64,000 bases of DNA from NCBI GenBank assembly GCA_964484465.1, contig CAZAFL010000002.1:62001-126000 (forward strand), given 5' to 3'. This document shows positions 7,962 through 16,897 of this stretch, one piece after another (position 1 is the stretch's first letter; each line of letters begins with the position of its first letter). Made by a program: the position numbers and the translations under genes. The notes under the pieces are model-generated. The model was not told the DNA's origin. It ran no database searches and saw only the letters and a list, made by a program, of their open reading frames with translations. Source of the stretch: CAZAFL01 sp964484465. Lineage in GTDB: Bacteria > Bacteroidota > Ignavibacteria > UBA10030 > SZUA-254.

Positions 7962-9779
7962 ATGGGACTTGCTGTAAGTTTTTTAACGATCGCAGAAATG
8001 TTTGAGAAATTGTCGCAGAAATTTGCTCACTGTGATCGTCCTGCATTGATGCATAAAATCGATGGAGCTTACTGTAACATTTCTTACCGTCAACTTCATG
8101 ATGATGTCGTGGACTTCGCGAACGGACTTCTCTCGATGGGTATCACACGCAGAGACAACATCGGATTAATTTCAGAAAATCGTCCCGAGTGGGTGGTCGC
8201 GGATATGGCGATTATTAAACTTGGCGCTGTGAACGTCCCGTTGTATCCTACACTTTCATCGAAACAGACTGAATATATTTTTAACGACGCCAAGGTGAAA
8301 TTTGCTATTGTTTCAAACCAATTTCAATTGAATAAAGTCCTCCAATTTGCTGAAATGGTTCCGTCTCTCCAAAAAATCATTGTGTTTACGGATGTCGAAA
8401 CCGTTGATCCGAAACGGGTTGTCACGTTTAAGGATTTATTGAAGGAAGGAGCAGAATTTCAACGGAATCATCCTGAGCATCTTGCGCATGCCTCAATGCT
8501 GGTGAAGCGCGAGGACGTTCTCACAATTATATATACTTCCGGTACTACCGGAAATCCGAAGGGAGTGATGCTCACGCACCGGAACCTTGTTGCGAATATG
8601 GAAGCATCCGCATCCGTGATTCCGTTCACCGATAAGGATGTATTGCTTTCATTTTTGCCTCTGTGCCATTCATATGAACGTATGGGAGGATATTACACGG
8701 CAATGGCGTGCGGGGCGACCATCGCTTATGCCCAGAGTCTTGACACGCTGCGCGAAAATTTTGTTGAAGTGCGACCTACTGTTGTCACAACAGTTCCGAG
8801 GTTGTTTGAACGTATGTACCGCCGCTTGGTGAAGCAGGTCAATGCCGAGCCTGGTTTCAAGAAGAAACTGTTTCAGTGGTCAACCAATGTTGGGCGCGAA
8901 TATTCTCAGGCAAAAAAAAAGGAAAAGGTTTCAACCAAACTTGCTTTCCAGCATTTTATCGCAGAGAAGATTGTCCTCCATAAGGTCAAAGAACGAACTG
9001 GGGGAAGGATGAGGTTTTTTGTTTCAGGCGGTGCAGCATTGGCACCGGAATTGGGTGAGTTTTTCGAGGCTGTCGGTCTGACGATCCTTGAGGGGTATGG
9101 CATGACCGAATCGTCACCGGTAATTACAGTAAACCGTGTTGATAATTATAAATTCGGTACCGTCGGTCAGCCTATTCCTGGCGTTGAGGTCAGAATTGCA
9201 CACGATGGGGAAATTCTTGTCCGGGGTGAAAATGTCATGAAGGGATACTGGAATGATCCACAATCTACAAAAGAAACAATCGACAAGAACGGATGGCTTC
9301 ATACCGGTGATATTGGAGTGCTCGATAATGACGGTTTCCTTACAATTACTGACAGAAAAAAACACATTTTTGTCAACTCCGGCGGAAAGAATATCGCCCC
9401 AAATCATATCGAGAATCTCTTCCTCCAGAGTGAATTTATCGACCAGTTTGTCCTCATCGGGGATAAGCGGACTTACCTGACAGCGCTGATTGTTCCGGAT
9501 TTTGAGGCTCTGAAAGTTTATGCGCGGAATAACAATATTTCGTTCATTAATGAAAAGGAGTTGGCTGAGAAATCCGAAGTACGCGACCTTATTCAGAAAG
9601 AGATTGAGCGGCTTCAGAAAGACCTTGCTAATTTTGAAAGGGTTCGAAAATTTACGATTCTGGATCGTCCATTGACCGTCGAAAATGGTGAAATTACACC
9701 TACAATGAAGGTTCGCAGAAAGGTTATCGATGACAAGTTCAGACACATCATCGACAAGATGTATGATGATATTAGCTGA
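7962..9779 (+). CDS. Long-chain acyl-CoA synthetase (AMP-forming)
   Basis: The enzyme activates fatty acids to acyl-CoA via an acyl-adenylate, at the membrane, for beta-oxidation or lipid synthesis. The ANL-superfamily P-loop TIIYTSGTTGNPKGVMLTHR lies near residue 190. The A5 region EGYGMTESSPVITVN, the hinge-like GWLHTGDIGVLDNDGFLTITDRKK (here shown across two motifs: WLHTGDIG and DRKKHIFVNSGGKNIAP) and the C-terminal domain are all intact. About 605 residues fits the FadD/FACS group with the long insertion before motif A5. I start at ATG 7962 (MGLAVSFLTIAEMFEK); codons upstream to 7905 look like leader. Substrate chain length cannot be read from sequence. Confidence 0.92.
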   Translation: MGLAVSFLTIAEMFEKLSQKFAHCDRPALMHKIDGAYCNISYRQLHDDVVDFANGLLSMGITRRDNIGLISENRPEWVVADMAIIKLGAVNVPLYPTLSSKQTEYIFNDAKVKFAIVSNQFQLNKVLQFAEMVPSLQKIIVFTDVETVDPKRVVTFKDLLKEGAEFQRNHPEHLAHASMLVKREDVLTIIYTSGTTGNPKGVMLTHRNLVANMEASASVIPFTDKDVLLSFLPLCHSYERMGGYYTAMACGATIAYAQSLDTLRENFVEVRPTVVTTVPRLFERMYRRLVKQVNAEPGFKKKLFQWSTNVGREYSQAKKKEKVSTKLAFQHFIAEKIVLHKVKERTGGRMRFFVSGGAALAPELGEFFEAVGLTILEGYGMTESSPVITVNRVDNYKFGTVGQPIPGVEVRIAHDGEILVRGENVMKGYWNDPQSTKETIDKNGWLHTGDIGVLDNDGFLTITDRKKHIFVNSGGKNIAPNHIENLFLQSEFIDQFVLIGDKRTYLTALIVPDFEALKVYARNNNISFINEKELAEKSEVRDLIQKEIERLQKDLANFERVRKFTILDRPLTVENGEITPTMKVRRKVIDDKFRHIIDKMYDDIS

Positions 9780-9808
9780 GAAATCTTGAAGGCATAGATA
9801 CTTGGGAG

Positions 9809-9873
9809 CAGGCTCTATGCAATTCCCGGTTTTTCCTAGTCACTGTGATTAGAAAATTGAAGCCGGGAGCCTG
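9809..9873. repeat. Imperfect long inverted repeat after the acyl-CoA synthetase
   Basis: Outer arms CAGGCTC (9809-9815) and GAGCCTG (9867-9873), inner CCCGG with CCGGG, and a central CTAGT/ATTAG pairing fold the 65 nt into a long bulged hairpin. No T-run follows directly, so it is either an imperfect terminator or a processed 3' structure. Confidence 0.5.
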
Positions 9874-9886
9874 AACAATCATTTTC

Positions 9887-9915
9887 TTGACATTTTAGAA
9901 TAAAAGGCGTATCAT
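9887..9915 (+). promoter_or_regulatory. Promoter of the 9983 membrane-protein gene
   Basis: TTGACA (9887-9892), 17 nt, TATCAT (9910-9915), about 68 nt before the start codon. Confidence 0.65.
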
Positions 9916-9982
9916 AAGAGGAATTTTTTCCCGAAATATACCAATCAGGCAGGATTTTGTTCAATTTATTGTCAGATAGAAG

Positions 9983-11104
9983 ATGAATTCAACCTATTCC
10001 ATTGCTGTTGACTCGAGGCATGAGCTGACTTCCGAGGGGATGTGGTTGCGGAGTAAGACCTGGGATCTGACGTTCTTAAGCTTGAGCGCAGTTCTCGTGG
10101 CTCTTCCTATTCTTACCTATCTTTTTGCAAACGAGGCAACCCCCTCAATCAATAATCTTCTTCGCACCCTCGGTATTTCATATGTATGGGACGATGATGC
10201 GAGCCGTAACCTTGTGAACGGGATGATTGCTCTTTTTATCGGCGGTCCTCATATGTATGCCACGTATACAAGGACCGCGCTGGATAAGAATTTTTCGCGA
10301 AAACACAAGGGGCTTCTCGCCTTGTCGCTTCTCATACCGGTCGGTGTTGTGTATTTCGGGGTGAAGAATTTTCAATTCCTCATCACGTTCTTCTTCTTTT
10401 GGGCGTCGATACATATTCTTCATCAGATAGGATTCATCGTCGAGTGTTACAACAAGAAATCTCCGCGACGGATTTCCTGGTCATCCCGGGCTGTCGATTA
10501 TGCGGTTCTTTTTTCGGCGCTCTATCCTATTGCAACGTATAAATTTGTGCGGGAGGAATTCTGGATAGGTTCGAACAAGATTTTCTTTCCCGATTTCCTG
10601 AAGACGGATTATCTCTTTTATTTTGTCACTTCATTTTTTGTCGCATCGCTGGTATTATTCATCTGGAAGACTTTCCACGAGATTCGAAACGGCACCGCGC
10701 ATTATCCGAAAATCATTTTAATATCACTGACTGTTGTCATCGCGTTCTTCATTCCCGCGTTTCCCAACCTCGATGTCGCATTTCAGGGATTCAATGCCTG
10801 GCATTCGTTCCAGTATCTGGGATTGACATACTATATTAACCGGCTGCGGCATGAGCGTGGTGAAATCGGAACGAAGTTTATCGACAAGATGTCCGAAGAT
10901 GGCGACACATGGAAGTATTATTTCTTTAATGTGGGATTGACCGTAGCTGCGGTAACCCTAATCGGTTTGCTGATTTACTTCAAATCCTTACTCGGTTTGT
11001 CGTTTGACCAGTGCTATTATATTGTTGTGCTTTCTTTTTTGCTGATGCATTATCTGCATGATCATTTACTGTTTACAAAGCCGGAGGAGATATTACTGCA
11101 GTAA
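9983..11104 (+). CDS. Polytopic membrane protein with conserved-looking histidines, function unknown
   Basis: The 373-residue protein has roughly nine to ten hydrophobic segments. Several carry histidines at helix ends or inside helices: GGPHMYATYTR (near residue 88), ASIHILHQIGF (near 144), FNAWHSFQYLG (near 272) and LMHYLHDHLLF near the C-terminus. I do not recognise the family. Clustered intramembrane histidines are reminiscent of di-iron membrane hydroxylases, desaturases or Brp/Blh-type carotenoid enzymes, or of haem ligands, but the exact motifs of those families are not met. It has its own promoter and terminator, so it is probably a single-gene unit. The upstream acyl-CoA synthetase makes a lipid-related role possible but unproven. 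Confidence 0.7.
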   Translation: MNSTYSIAVDSRHELTSEGMWLRSKTWDLTFLSLSAVLVALPILTYLFANEATPSINNLLRTLGISYVWDDDASRNLVNGMIALFIGGPHMYATYTRTALDKNFSRKHKGLLALSLLIPVGVVYFGVKNFQFLITFFFFWASIHILHQIGFIVECYNKKSPRRISWSSRAVDYAVLFSALYPIATYKFVREEFWIGSNKIFFPDFLKTDYLFYFVTSFFVASLVLFIWKTFHEIRNGTAHYPKIILISLTVVIAFFIPAFPNLDVAFQGFNAWHSFQYLGLTYYINRLRHERGEIGTKFIDKMSEDGDTWKYYFFNVGLTVAAVTLIGLLIYFKSLLGLSFDQCYYIVVLSFLLMHYLHDHLLFTKPEEILLQ

Positions 11105-11109
11105 AAGGG

Positions 11110-11154
11110 GCATGGTAGTAAGAAGCATGTGAGTAAAACGCATGTTAGTACTGA
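11110..11154. repeat. Three degenerate 15-nt tandem repeats
   Basis: Directly after the stop codon the sequence reads GCATGGTAGTAAGAA, GCATGTGAGTAAAAC, GCATGTTAGTACTGA, three copies of a 15-nt unit with consensus GCATGnnAGTAnnnn. They end at the following terminator stem. Confidence 0.6.
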
Positions 11155-11186
11155 AGCCCAATTCCGTAAAGCGGAGTTGGGCTTTT
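11154..11186 (+). terminator. Rho-independent terminator
   Basis: AAGCCCAA (11154-11161) pairs with TTGGGCTT (11177-11184), with CCG/CGG extending the stem, followed by T residues. It closes the 9983 transcription unit. Confidence 0.75.
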
Positions 11187-11242
11187 GTGTTTCAAATTGT
11201 TCAGTCGGGTATATTTTGTATATTATGACCGGACTTTCTTGA

Positions 11243-11965
11243 ATGCAATCCGGGAAACCAAAAAATCGACGAGCAGTGAGCCTTGCCCGCGCACTCTCGA
11301 AATTGGGATATACTTCACGCTCGCAGGCGGAAAAAGTAATCCGTGCCGGTGAAGTGATGGTCAATCGAAACGTTGTAACCAATCCCTCCTTCCGCTGTGA
11401 TTTGCACAACGACAGAATTACTGTTGGTGATGAGAACATCGAAAAGAAAAAATTCATCTATATTGTGATAAACAAGCCTGAAGGGGTTGTCACAACCCGG
11501 TCGGACGAACTCGGCAGAACGACTGTCTATGATATTCTTGGCGATATAGGAAAATGGATATTTCCTGTTGGAAGACTCGATAAGGAGACATCCGGACTCC
11601 TTCTTCTCACAAACGATAATCAATTGGGCGAGCGGTTAACAAATCCCCAGTCCAAAATCCCTAAAACATATCTAGTGCAAATTGATAAACCAATGACGCG
11701 GGATGCGATCGAACAATTTCAACATGGAATGAAACTGAACGGAGAAAGGCTACTCCCCGCAAAAATTAAAATCATAAAGGAAACCCTCCTGCAGGTGACG
11801 ATTATTGAAGGGAAAAATCGTCAGATACGCCGGATGGTTGAAGAAATAGGATACAAGATCGTATCATTGTCTCGGATAAAGATAGGGAGTTATGAACTGC
11901 GTGGAATAGGAAAAGGGAAGTGGAAACAGTTGAATGAAATGGAAATTAGGAAGATAGTTAATTAG
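11243..11965 (+). CDS. RsuA/RluB-family ribosomal RNA pseudouridine synthase
   Basis: It isomerises a uridine in rRNA to pseudouridine. An S4 RNA-binding domain covers residues 8-60 (ALSKLGYTSRSQAEKVIRAG). The catalytic domain follows with VGRLDKETSGLLLLTNDN, in which the Asp of GRLD is the catalytic residue, and later the family motif EGKNRQIRRMVEEIG. At 240 residues it is a standard stand-alone member. Sequence alone does not decide between RsuA (16S), RluB, RluE or RluF targets; the S4 domain plus overall layout favours RluB or a related form. The start is the ATG at 11243. Confidence 0.9.
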   Translation: MQSGKPKNRRAVSLARALSKLGYTSRSQAEKVIRAGEVMVNRNVVTNPSFRCDLHNDRITVGDENIEKKKFIYIVINKPEGVVTTRSDELGRTTVYDILGDIGKWIFPVGRLDKETSGLLLLTNDNQLGERLTNPQSKIPKTYLVQIDKPMTRDAIEQFQHGMKLNGERLLPAKIKIIKETLLQVTIIEGKNRQIRRMVEEIGYKIVSLSRIKIGSYELRGIGKGKWKQLNEMEIRKIVN

Positions 11966-11989
11966 TGTGTTAGTATTTAGTACGTTAGT

Positions 11990-12454
11990 ATGGCAATGAT
12001 TGCGTGCAAAATTGTGGAAGTGTGCGTTTTCAAAATGGTCAGAAGAAAGCCGTTGTTTCTTCTGCTTCATCGGGCGAAAGATGAGAAAATTTACCCGGAC
12101 ATCTGGCAGTTCATTAGCGGTTCGATAGAAAGCAATGAGAAAGCAGCAGACGCAGCAACACGCGAGTTATCGGAAGAGACAGGCTTATCGCCCAAATCAT
12201 TCTGGGTTGTCCCGTTTATCAATTCCTTTTACGACCCTGGATGGGATGCGGTCAACCTCAGCCCTCTCTTTGCCGCCGAGGTGGACAAGGACTCGACCCC
12301 GCAGCTTTCAGCCGAGCATTGCGAATTTGGCTGGTACGCGTACGATGAGGCTATGAAAATGCTTGTCTGGCCCGGACAGAGAGAGGGCATGCGAATCGTG
12401 AAAGAATACATCCTCACCCATGAGAAAGCTTCGGAACTTACCCGTATCCGGTGA
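11990..12454 (+). CDS. Nudix hydrolase
   Basis: The 154-residue protein carries a full Nudix box (GSIESNEKAADAATRELSEE followed by TGL, residues 44-66), with the metal-binding RExxEE core intact. It would hydrolyse a nucleoside diphosphate linked to another moiety. Overall layout (N-terminal V-x-V-hydrophobic strand, phenylalanine-rich middle and WPGQREGMR near the end) resembles the dATP/dihydroneopterin triphosphate pyrophosphatase NudB group, but this is not decisive. It follows the pseudouridine synthase by 24 nt and may be cotranscribed with it. Confidence 0.88.
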   Translation: MAMIACKIVEVCVFKMVRRKPLFLLLHRAKDEKIYPDIWQFISGSIESNEKAADAATRELSEETGLSPKSFWVVPFINSFYDPGWDAVNLSPLFAAEVDKDSTPQLSAEHCEFGWYAYDEAMKMLVWPGQREGMRIVKEYILTHEKASELTRIR

Positions 12455-12562
12455 AACTTCCGGAAGAAAAAATCGTTTCTATAATTGTCAACCGATTAGA
12501 CATAGCGGAAGTCTAACGATTGTAATCAAAACTAACTGTTCACTCTTACTGAAGGTGCACCT

Positions 12563-13549
12563 ATGATGTTAAAATATTCGGCTCTCTTTGTTATTTCGGT
12601 CCTGGTCCTTGTCATCATCAATATTGGATGCGGCCAATCAATGTCCCGGTCATATGCGTTCAGCAGTTCCGGTAAACAGGGATGGTTGGGTGTAGAGGTT
12701 CAGGACGTTACGTATTCGTTGAAAGAAAGAAAGGATCTGACTGTCGATGAAGGAGCGTACGTCGGGAGTGTTACCGAAGAGAGCCCCGCAGAGCAGGCTG
12801 GTATTGAAAAGGGAGACGTTATTGTTAAGTTCGATGGAAAAACTATTGATGACAGTAACGACCTTATCAAAGTGGTGCGTCGAACAAAGCCAAAAACTGA
12901 AGTCAAAATAGATCTGGTCCGGAAGGCAGAGAGGAAGACGGTTTCTGCCACATTGAGTAGGGCGCCGGCCCTGCAGGCATACTCATTCAATTTTAACGGT
13001 GATAATTTGAAAATTCCCCGTACACCATTCCACATGCATATGTTTTCATCCGACGACTTGTATGGGTTACAGGTTCAATCGCTGACGAAACAGCTTGGTG
13101 AATATTTTGATGCTCCCAACGGCAAGGGTGTTCTTGTAGCAGAAGTCAAAAAGGGGAGCGATGCTGAGAAGTCGGGCTTCAAGGCGGGCGATGTTATTAC
13201 AAAGGTTAACGGTAGCACTGTACGGAATATCGACGACCTCCGCGAAGAGCTATCCGATAACCGGGACAAGGAAAATTCGTTTGAAGTTGTCCGCAAGGGG
13301 AAGCCTATTTCACTTTCAATGAAGCTGACGGATGAAAATGAAGACGAGGACGAGGATGACGATGATTATTCTGGCGTTCTTGCCATTCCTCAACCTCATC
13401 ATATGGGAACGCTCCATTTGGATATGCCTCGTGTCGACGATCTTCACATGCATCACCTCAAGGAAGACCTCAGGAAGATGAGGGAGCAATTGAAAGAGCA
13501 AATTCAGCGGCTTAAAGAATCACTAAGAGAAGAGCTTCGTGAGTTGTAA
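12563..13549 (+). CDS. Lipoprotein with two PDZ domains
   Basis: A signal sequence with lipobox (VLVIINIGCGQ, Cys near residue 24) sends the protein to the cell envelope. Two PDZ domains follow, at about residues 35-130 (GWLGVEVQDV, SPAEQAGIEKGDVIVKFDGK) and 165-255 (GVLVAEVKKGSDAEKSGFKA). A strongly acidic stretch (DENEDEDEDDDDYSG) comes next, then a His/Met-containing segment and a C-terminal charged coiled coil. There is no trypsin-like catalytic domain, so it is a binding or adaptor protein rather than a DegP-type protease. A Shine-Dalgarno-like AAGGTG lies just upstream. Partner unknown. Confidence 0.82.
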   Translation: MMLKYSALFVISVLVLVIINIGCGQSMSRSYAFSSSGKQGWLGVEVQDVTYSLKERKDLTVDEGAYVGSVTEESPAEQAGIEKGDVIVKFDGKTIDDSNDLIKVVRRTKPKTEVKIDLVRKAERKTVSATLSRAPALQAYSFNFNGDNLKIPRTPFHMHMFSSDDLYGLQVQSLTKQLGEYFDAPNGKGVLVAEVKKGSDAEKSGFKAGDVITKVNGSTVRNIDDLREELSDNRDKENSFEVVRKGKPISLSMKLTDENEDEDEDDDDYSGVLAIPQPHHMGTLHLDMPRVDDLHMHHLKEDLRKMREQLKEQIQRLKESLREELREL

Positions 13550-13580
13550 CCAGGCTTTCCAAAACTAGTTGATAGAGCAG

Positions 13581-13624
13581 AATCCTCCGTATCTACTAAA
13601 TTCAGGAATTCGGGGGATTTTTCT
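13581..13624 (+). terminator. Rho-independent terminator after the PDZ lipoprotein gene
   Basis: AATCCTCCG (13581-13589) pairs with CGGGGGATT (13611-13619) with one G-T wobble, followed by TTT TTCTT. Confidence 0.75.
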
Positions 13625-13665
13625 TCCAGGAATATCCCTCCCCAATACAAGTCATTTCCCTCAAG

Positions 13666-13693
13666 TTGAACTTATACCGATTTTTGTTATATT
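13666..13693 (+). promoter_or_regulatory. Promoter of the M28 peptidase pair
   Basis: TTGAAC (13666-13671), 16 nt, TATATT (13688-13693), about 116 nt upstream of the chosen start codon. Confidence 0.5.
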
Positions 13694-13808
13694 ATTCCGT
13701 TCTTAATTTTCCCTGTTTGAATCCGATTTAGGCGGCATTTGTAAATGCCGGTCATTGCTTGTGCCGGCGATACAGGGAGTCCACCTCACAGTCTTGAAAG
13801 TATATTTC

Positions 13809-15209
13809 ATGCAAAGGATGAAGAACTGGTTTCTTATCGCGGCATTATGTTTGTCGGTTTCGACAAGGCTTTTTTCCCAATCGCAGGATACTGCAGCAGA
13901 GCGTCCCTACCTGTCGCTTGCAAATCAGATTATAGCGAGCGGGCTTAGTAATGGTAAAGCGTATTCAATATTGTACGAATTAACGACAAAAATCGGAGCG
14001 CGGCTCAGTGGATCCCCCCAGGCTGCTCAGGCTGTCGAATGGGGGAAAACAACGATGGAGAAATTGGGTTTCGACCTCGTTCATCTTGAACCGGTGACGG
14101 TTCCGCATTGGACCCGTGGTCAGGTTGAAGAAGCTTCAATAGTCAATTCTTCATCTAATCAGGAACTACCATTAAAAATTTGTGCACTGGGTGGAAGCAT
14201 AGCAACACCGCCGGACGGCATTACCGCCGAAGTCGTAGAAGTGAAATCATTCGATGAGTTGAAAGCCCTCGGAGACAAAGCAAAGGGGAAAATAGTTTTT
14301 TTCAACCGGCCGATGGATAAGACGAAATACAGTACGTTTGAAGCATATAGTGGCGCTGTGAATCAACGGGGACAGGGTGCTGTTGAAGCTTCGAAAGCAG
14401 GAGGCGTTGCGGCGCTCGTCCGCTCCATGTCCACCCGAATAGATGATGTTCCTCATACCGGCGGAATGACGTATGTCGATAGCGTTTCAAAAGTACCTGC
14501 GGCAGCAGTGAGTACTATGGGAGCGAACCTGCTTGACAGTCTGCTCTCACTCGGGAAGAACGTGAAAGTGAAATTGAAACTCTCCTGCCAGACTTTGCCG
14601 GACATCGAATCGGCAAACGTGGTTGGTGAGCTCACCGGGTCGGAAAAGCCGAACGAAGTGGTCGTTATCGGAGGACACCTGGACAGTTGGGATAAGGGCG
14701 CCGGAGCTCATGATGATGGTGCTGGGGTTGCTCATACGCTTGAAGCCCTGCGACTTCTCAAGGAACTTGGATTGAAGCCAAAAAGAACTATTCGTGCGGT
14801 ATTGTTCATGAATGAAGAGAACGGCTTGCGTGGAGGAAAAGCGTATGCTGAAAAAGCCAGGCCGGGGGAGAAACATATTGCTGCGATCGAAACCGACGCC
14901 GGAGGATTTTCACCTCACGGATTTGGCGTCCAGGCGGATTCTGTTTCGTTTCTTAGAATTGCACGATGGTCATATCTGCTTGAATCGATTGAGGCAGACC
15001 GGATTCGTAAAGGCGGCGGCGGAGCAGATATTTCATTTCTTGCAAAAGCCGGAATTCCCGCAATAGGATTGACTCCGGACCGTCAGAGATATTTCGACTA
15101 CCATCATTCAAACAGTGATACAATCGATAAAGTCAATGAACGGGAGCTTGAACTCGGTGCGACAGCAATCGCTGTCCTCGCTTATGTCCTTGCACAAGAA
15201 GGGATTTAA
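13809..15209 (+). CDS. Exported M28-family aminopeptidase (first of a tandem pair)
   Basis: A zinc exopeptidase predicted to act outside the inner membrane. I start at ATG 13809 (or 13818) because this gives a clean signal peptide (MKNWFLIAALCLSVSTRLFS); the frame is open further upstream. Zinc-site motifs are intact: GGHLDSWDKGAGAHDDGAG (His and bridging Asp), NEENGLRG (catalytic Glu pair), IETDAGG (Asp) and the final HHSNSDTIDKV (His). Residues before the catalytic core include a PA-like insert. About 466 residues, typical of M28 aminopeptidase Q/glutamate carboxypeptidase-like enzymes. It is followed after 30 nt by a second M28 gene. Confidence 0.92.
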   Translation: MQRMKNWFLIAALCLSVSTRLFSQSQDTAAERPYLSLANQIIASGLSNGKAYSILYELTTKIGARLSGSPQAAQAVEWGKTTMEKLGFDLVHLEPVTVPHWTRGQVEEASIVNSSSNQELPLKICALGGSIATPPDGITAEVVEVKSFDELKALGDKAKGKIVFFNRPMDKTKYSTFEAYSGAVNQRGQGAVEASKAGGVAALVRSMSTRIDDVPHTGGMTYVDSVSKVPAAAVSTMGANLLDSLLSLGKNVKVKLKLSCQTLPDIESANVVGELTGSEKPNEVVVIGGHLDSWDKGAGAHDDGAGVAHTLEALRLLKELGLKPKRTIRAVLFMNEENGLRGGKAYAEKARPGEKHIAAIETDAGGFSPHGFGVQADSVSFLRIARWSYLLESIEADRIRKGGGGADISFLAKAGIPAIGLTPDRQRYFDYHHSNSDTIDKVNERELELGATAIAVLAYVLAQEGI

Positions 15210-15239
15210 TCATATTCATCTTACTTACATGAGGTCCTC

Positions 15240-16862
15240 ATGAAAACTTTTCTAAGACTTGCAGTGCTCGTATTTATTCTTGCTGGAGGGACTTCCGCAC
15301 AGCAGGAGAAAGTTGATTCCGCTGCCATCGCACAAATTAAAGATGAAGGAATGAACCACTCTAAGGTGATGGACATCCTGAGTGACATTTCCGACATTTA
15401 TGGCCCGCGGCTTACCGGTTCGCCAGCCTTCGCTCGTGCTGCCGAATGGGCCCGCAAAGAAATGGGATCGATAGGGTTGGAGAATGCTCACCTCGAAGCA
15501 TGGGGTCCATTTGGCAAGGGTTGGTCGCTGAAACACTACTCTGCGAATGTTATCGGCTGGCAGGTGTTCCCGCTTATCTCCTATCCCAAAGCGTGGTCAC
15601 AGGGAACAAATGGTACAACAACGGCCGAAATTATCTACCTAAACGCTAAGACTGACAGTGCGCTTGATACATTCAAGGGAAAATTAAAGGGAAAATTTAT
15701 TCTTCTCAGTGACCCCCGGGAAGTAAAAGCGCATTTTGACCCGGAAGCAAGCCGGCTCGCAGATTCCTCACTTCTGAAAATGGCAAACGCTGACCGATCT
15801 CAGCCGTTTTCTTTGAGGAGGATGATGCGCCAGCAAACACCCGAGCAGAAAGCGAAAGCACTGGTCGACTATCACAAGTTTGAGTTGTGCCAGAACGAAG
15901 GTGCCGCGGGAATTCTAACCGCGAGCCCTGGAGACGGCGGTAATTTGTATGTCCAGCAGGCAAATGTTCCAACACATCCGGATACGCCTTTCACAAGCCG
16001 GACGTCAGCCTACGAGCCCAAAGCTCCAAAACTTGTTCCCCAGATTTCCGTCGGTGCAGAACACTATAACAGGCTTGTGCGAATGATAGAAAAAGGGGAG
16101 CATCCGAAACTGGAACTCAATCTTGAAGTCGCTTTCAATAAAGCCGATTCTGTCGACAACATCATCGGTGAGTTTCCGGGTACTGACCTTAAAGATGAGA
16201 TTGTGATGATTGGGGCACACTTCGATTCGTGGCACGGAGGCACCGGTGCGACAGATAATGGGACGGGTTCCGCTGTGTGTCTGGAGGCGATGAGAATATT
16301 GAAAGCATGCGGACTCAAACCGAGGCGGACAATCCGCATCGGTTTATGGAGCGGTGAAGAACAGGGTCTCCTTGGTTCTGCGGCGTACGTTAAACAACAT
16401 TTTGGGGAGCACAAAGGATCGCGATTTGAACCGGGCGGGGAAACAATCCTGAAACCGGAAGCGGAGAAGTTTTCAGTGTATTTCAATAACGATAACGGGA
16501 GCGGAAAAGTGCGGGGAGTCTACATGCAGGGAAATGAAAATGCGCGTCCGATCTTCAGAAAATGGCTTTCGTCGTTCACGGATATGGGTGCCACAACATT
16601 GACGCTCCAAAACACCGGAGGAACCGACCATGGCTCATTCGATGCAATCGGATTGCCGGGCTTTCAATTTATTCAGGATCAATTGGAGTATGAGACACGC
16701 ACACACCATTCTACTATGGATCTGTACGAACGCGCTCAACCTGAGGATCTCAAACAGGCGGCAATCGTTATGGCAGCGTTTGCATATAACGCGGCAATGA
16801 GGGACGAGAAATTTCCGCGGAAACCTACTACGCCTTCGCCAACAGCCCAGGGAAGTCGGTAG
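15240..16862 (+). CDS. Exported M28-family peptidase (second of the pair)
   Basis: The 540-residue protein has a signal peptide (MKTFLRLAVLVFILAGGTSAQ), an N-terminal region, a PA-domain-like insert around residues 120-260, and an M28 core. The metal and catalytic motifs are IGAHFDSWHGGTGATDNGTG, SGEEQGLLGS, FNNDNGSGKV and THHSTMDLYE. It differs from its neighbour in the longer insert and overall sequence, so the pair is not a recent duplication. Together they suggest breakdown of exogenous peptides in the periplasm or outside the cell. A Shine-Dalgarno-like GAGG precedes the ATG. Confidence 0.92.
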   Translation: MKTFLRLAVLVFILAGGTSAQQEKVDSAAIAQIKDEGMNHSKVMDILSDISDIYGPRLTGSPAFARAAEWARKEMGSIGLENAHLEAWGPFGKGWSLKHYSANVIGWQVFPLISYPKAWSQGTNGTTTAEIIYLNAKTDSALDTFKGKLKGKFILLSDPREVKAHFDPEASRLADSSLLKMANADRSQPFSLRRMMRQQTPEQKAKALVDYHKFELCQNEGAAGILTASPGDGGNLYVQQANVPTHPDTPFTSRTSAYEPKAPKLVPQISVGAEHYNRLVRMIEKGEHPKLELNLEVAFNKADSVDNIIGEFPGTDLKDEIVMIGAHFDSWHGGTGATDNGTGSAVCLEAMRILKACGLKPRRTIRIGLWSGEEQGLLGSAAYVKQHFGEHKGSRFEPGGETILKPEAEKFSVYFNNDNGSGKVRGVYMQGNENARPIFRKWLSSFTDMGATTLTLQNTGGTDHGSFDAIGLPGFQFIQDQLEYETRTHHSTMDLYERAQPEDLKQAAIVMAAFAYNAAMRDEKFPRKPTTPSPTAQGSR

Positions 16863-16897
16863 ACAAACAATAGGTTATTATATCGTATTTGGATAAT

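Noticed and set aside
9114..9746. 210-codon minus-strand frame inside the acyl-CoA synthetase
   Set aside because: Antisense to conserved coding sequence with no start signal or domain.
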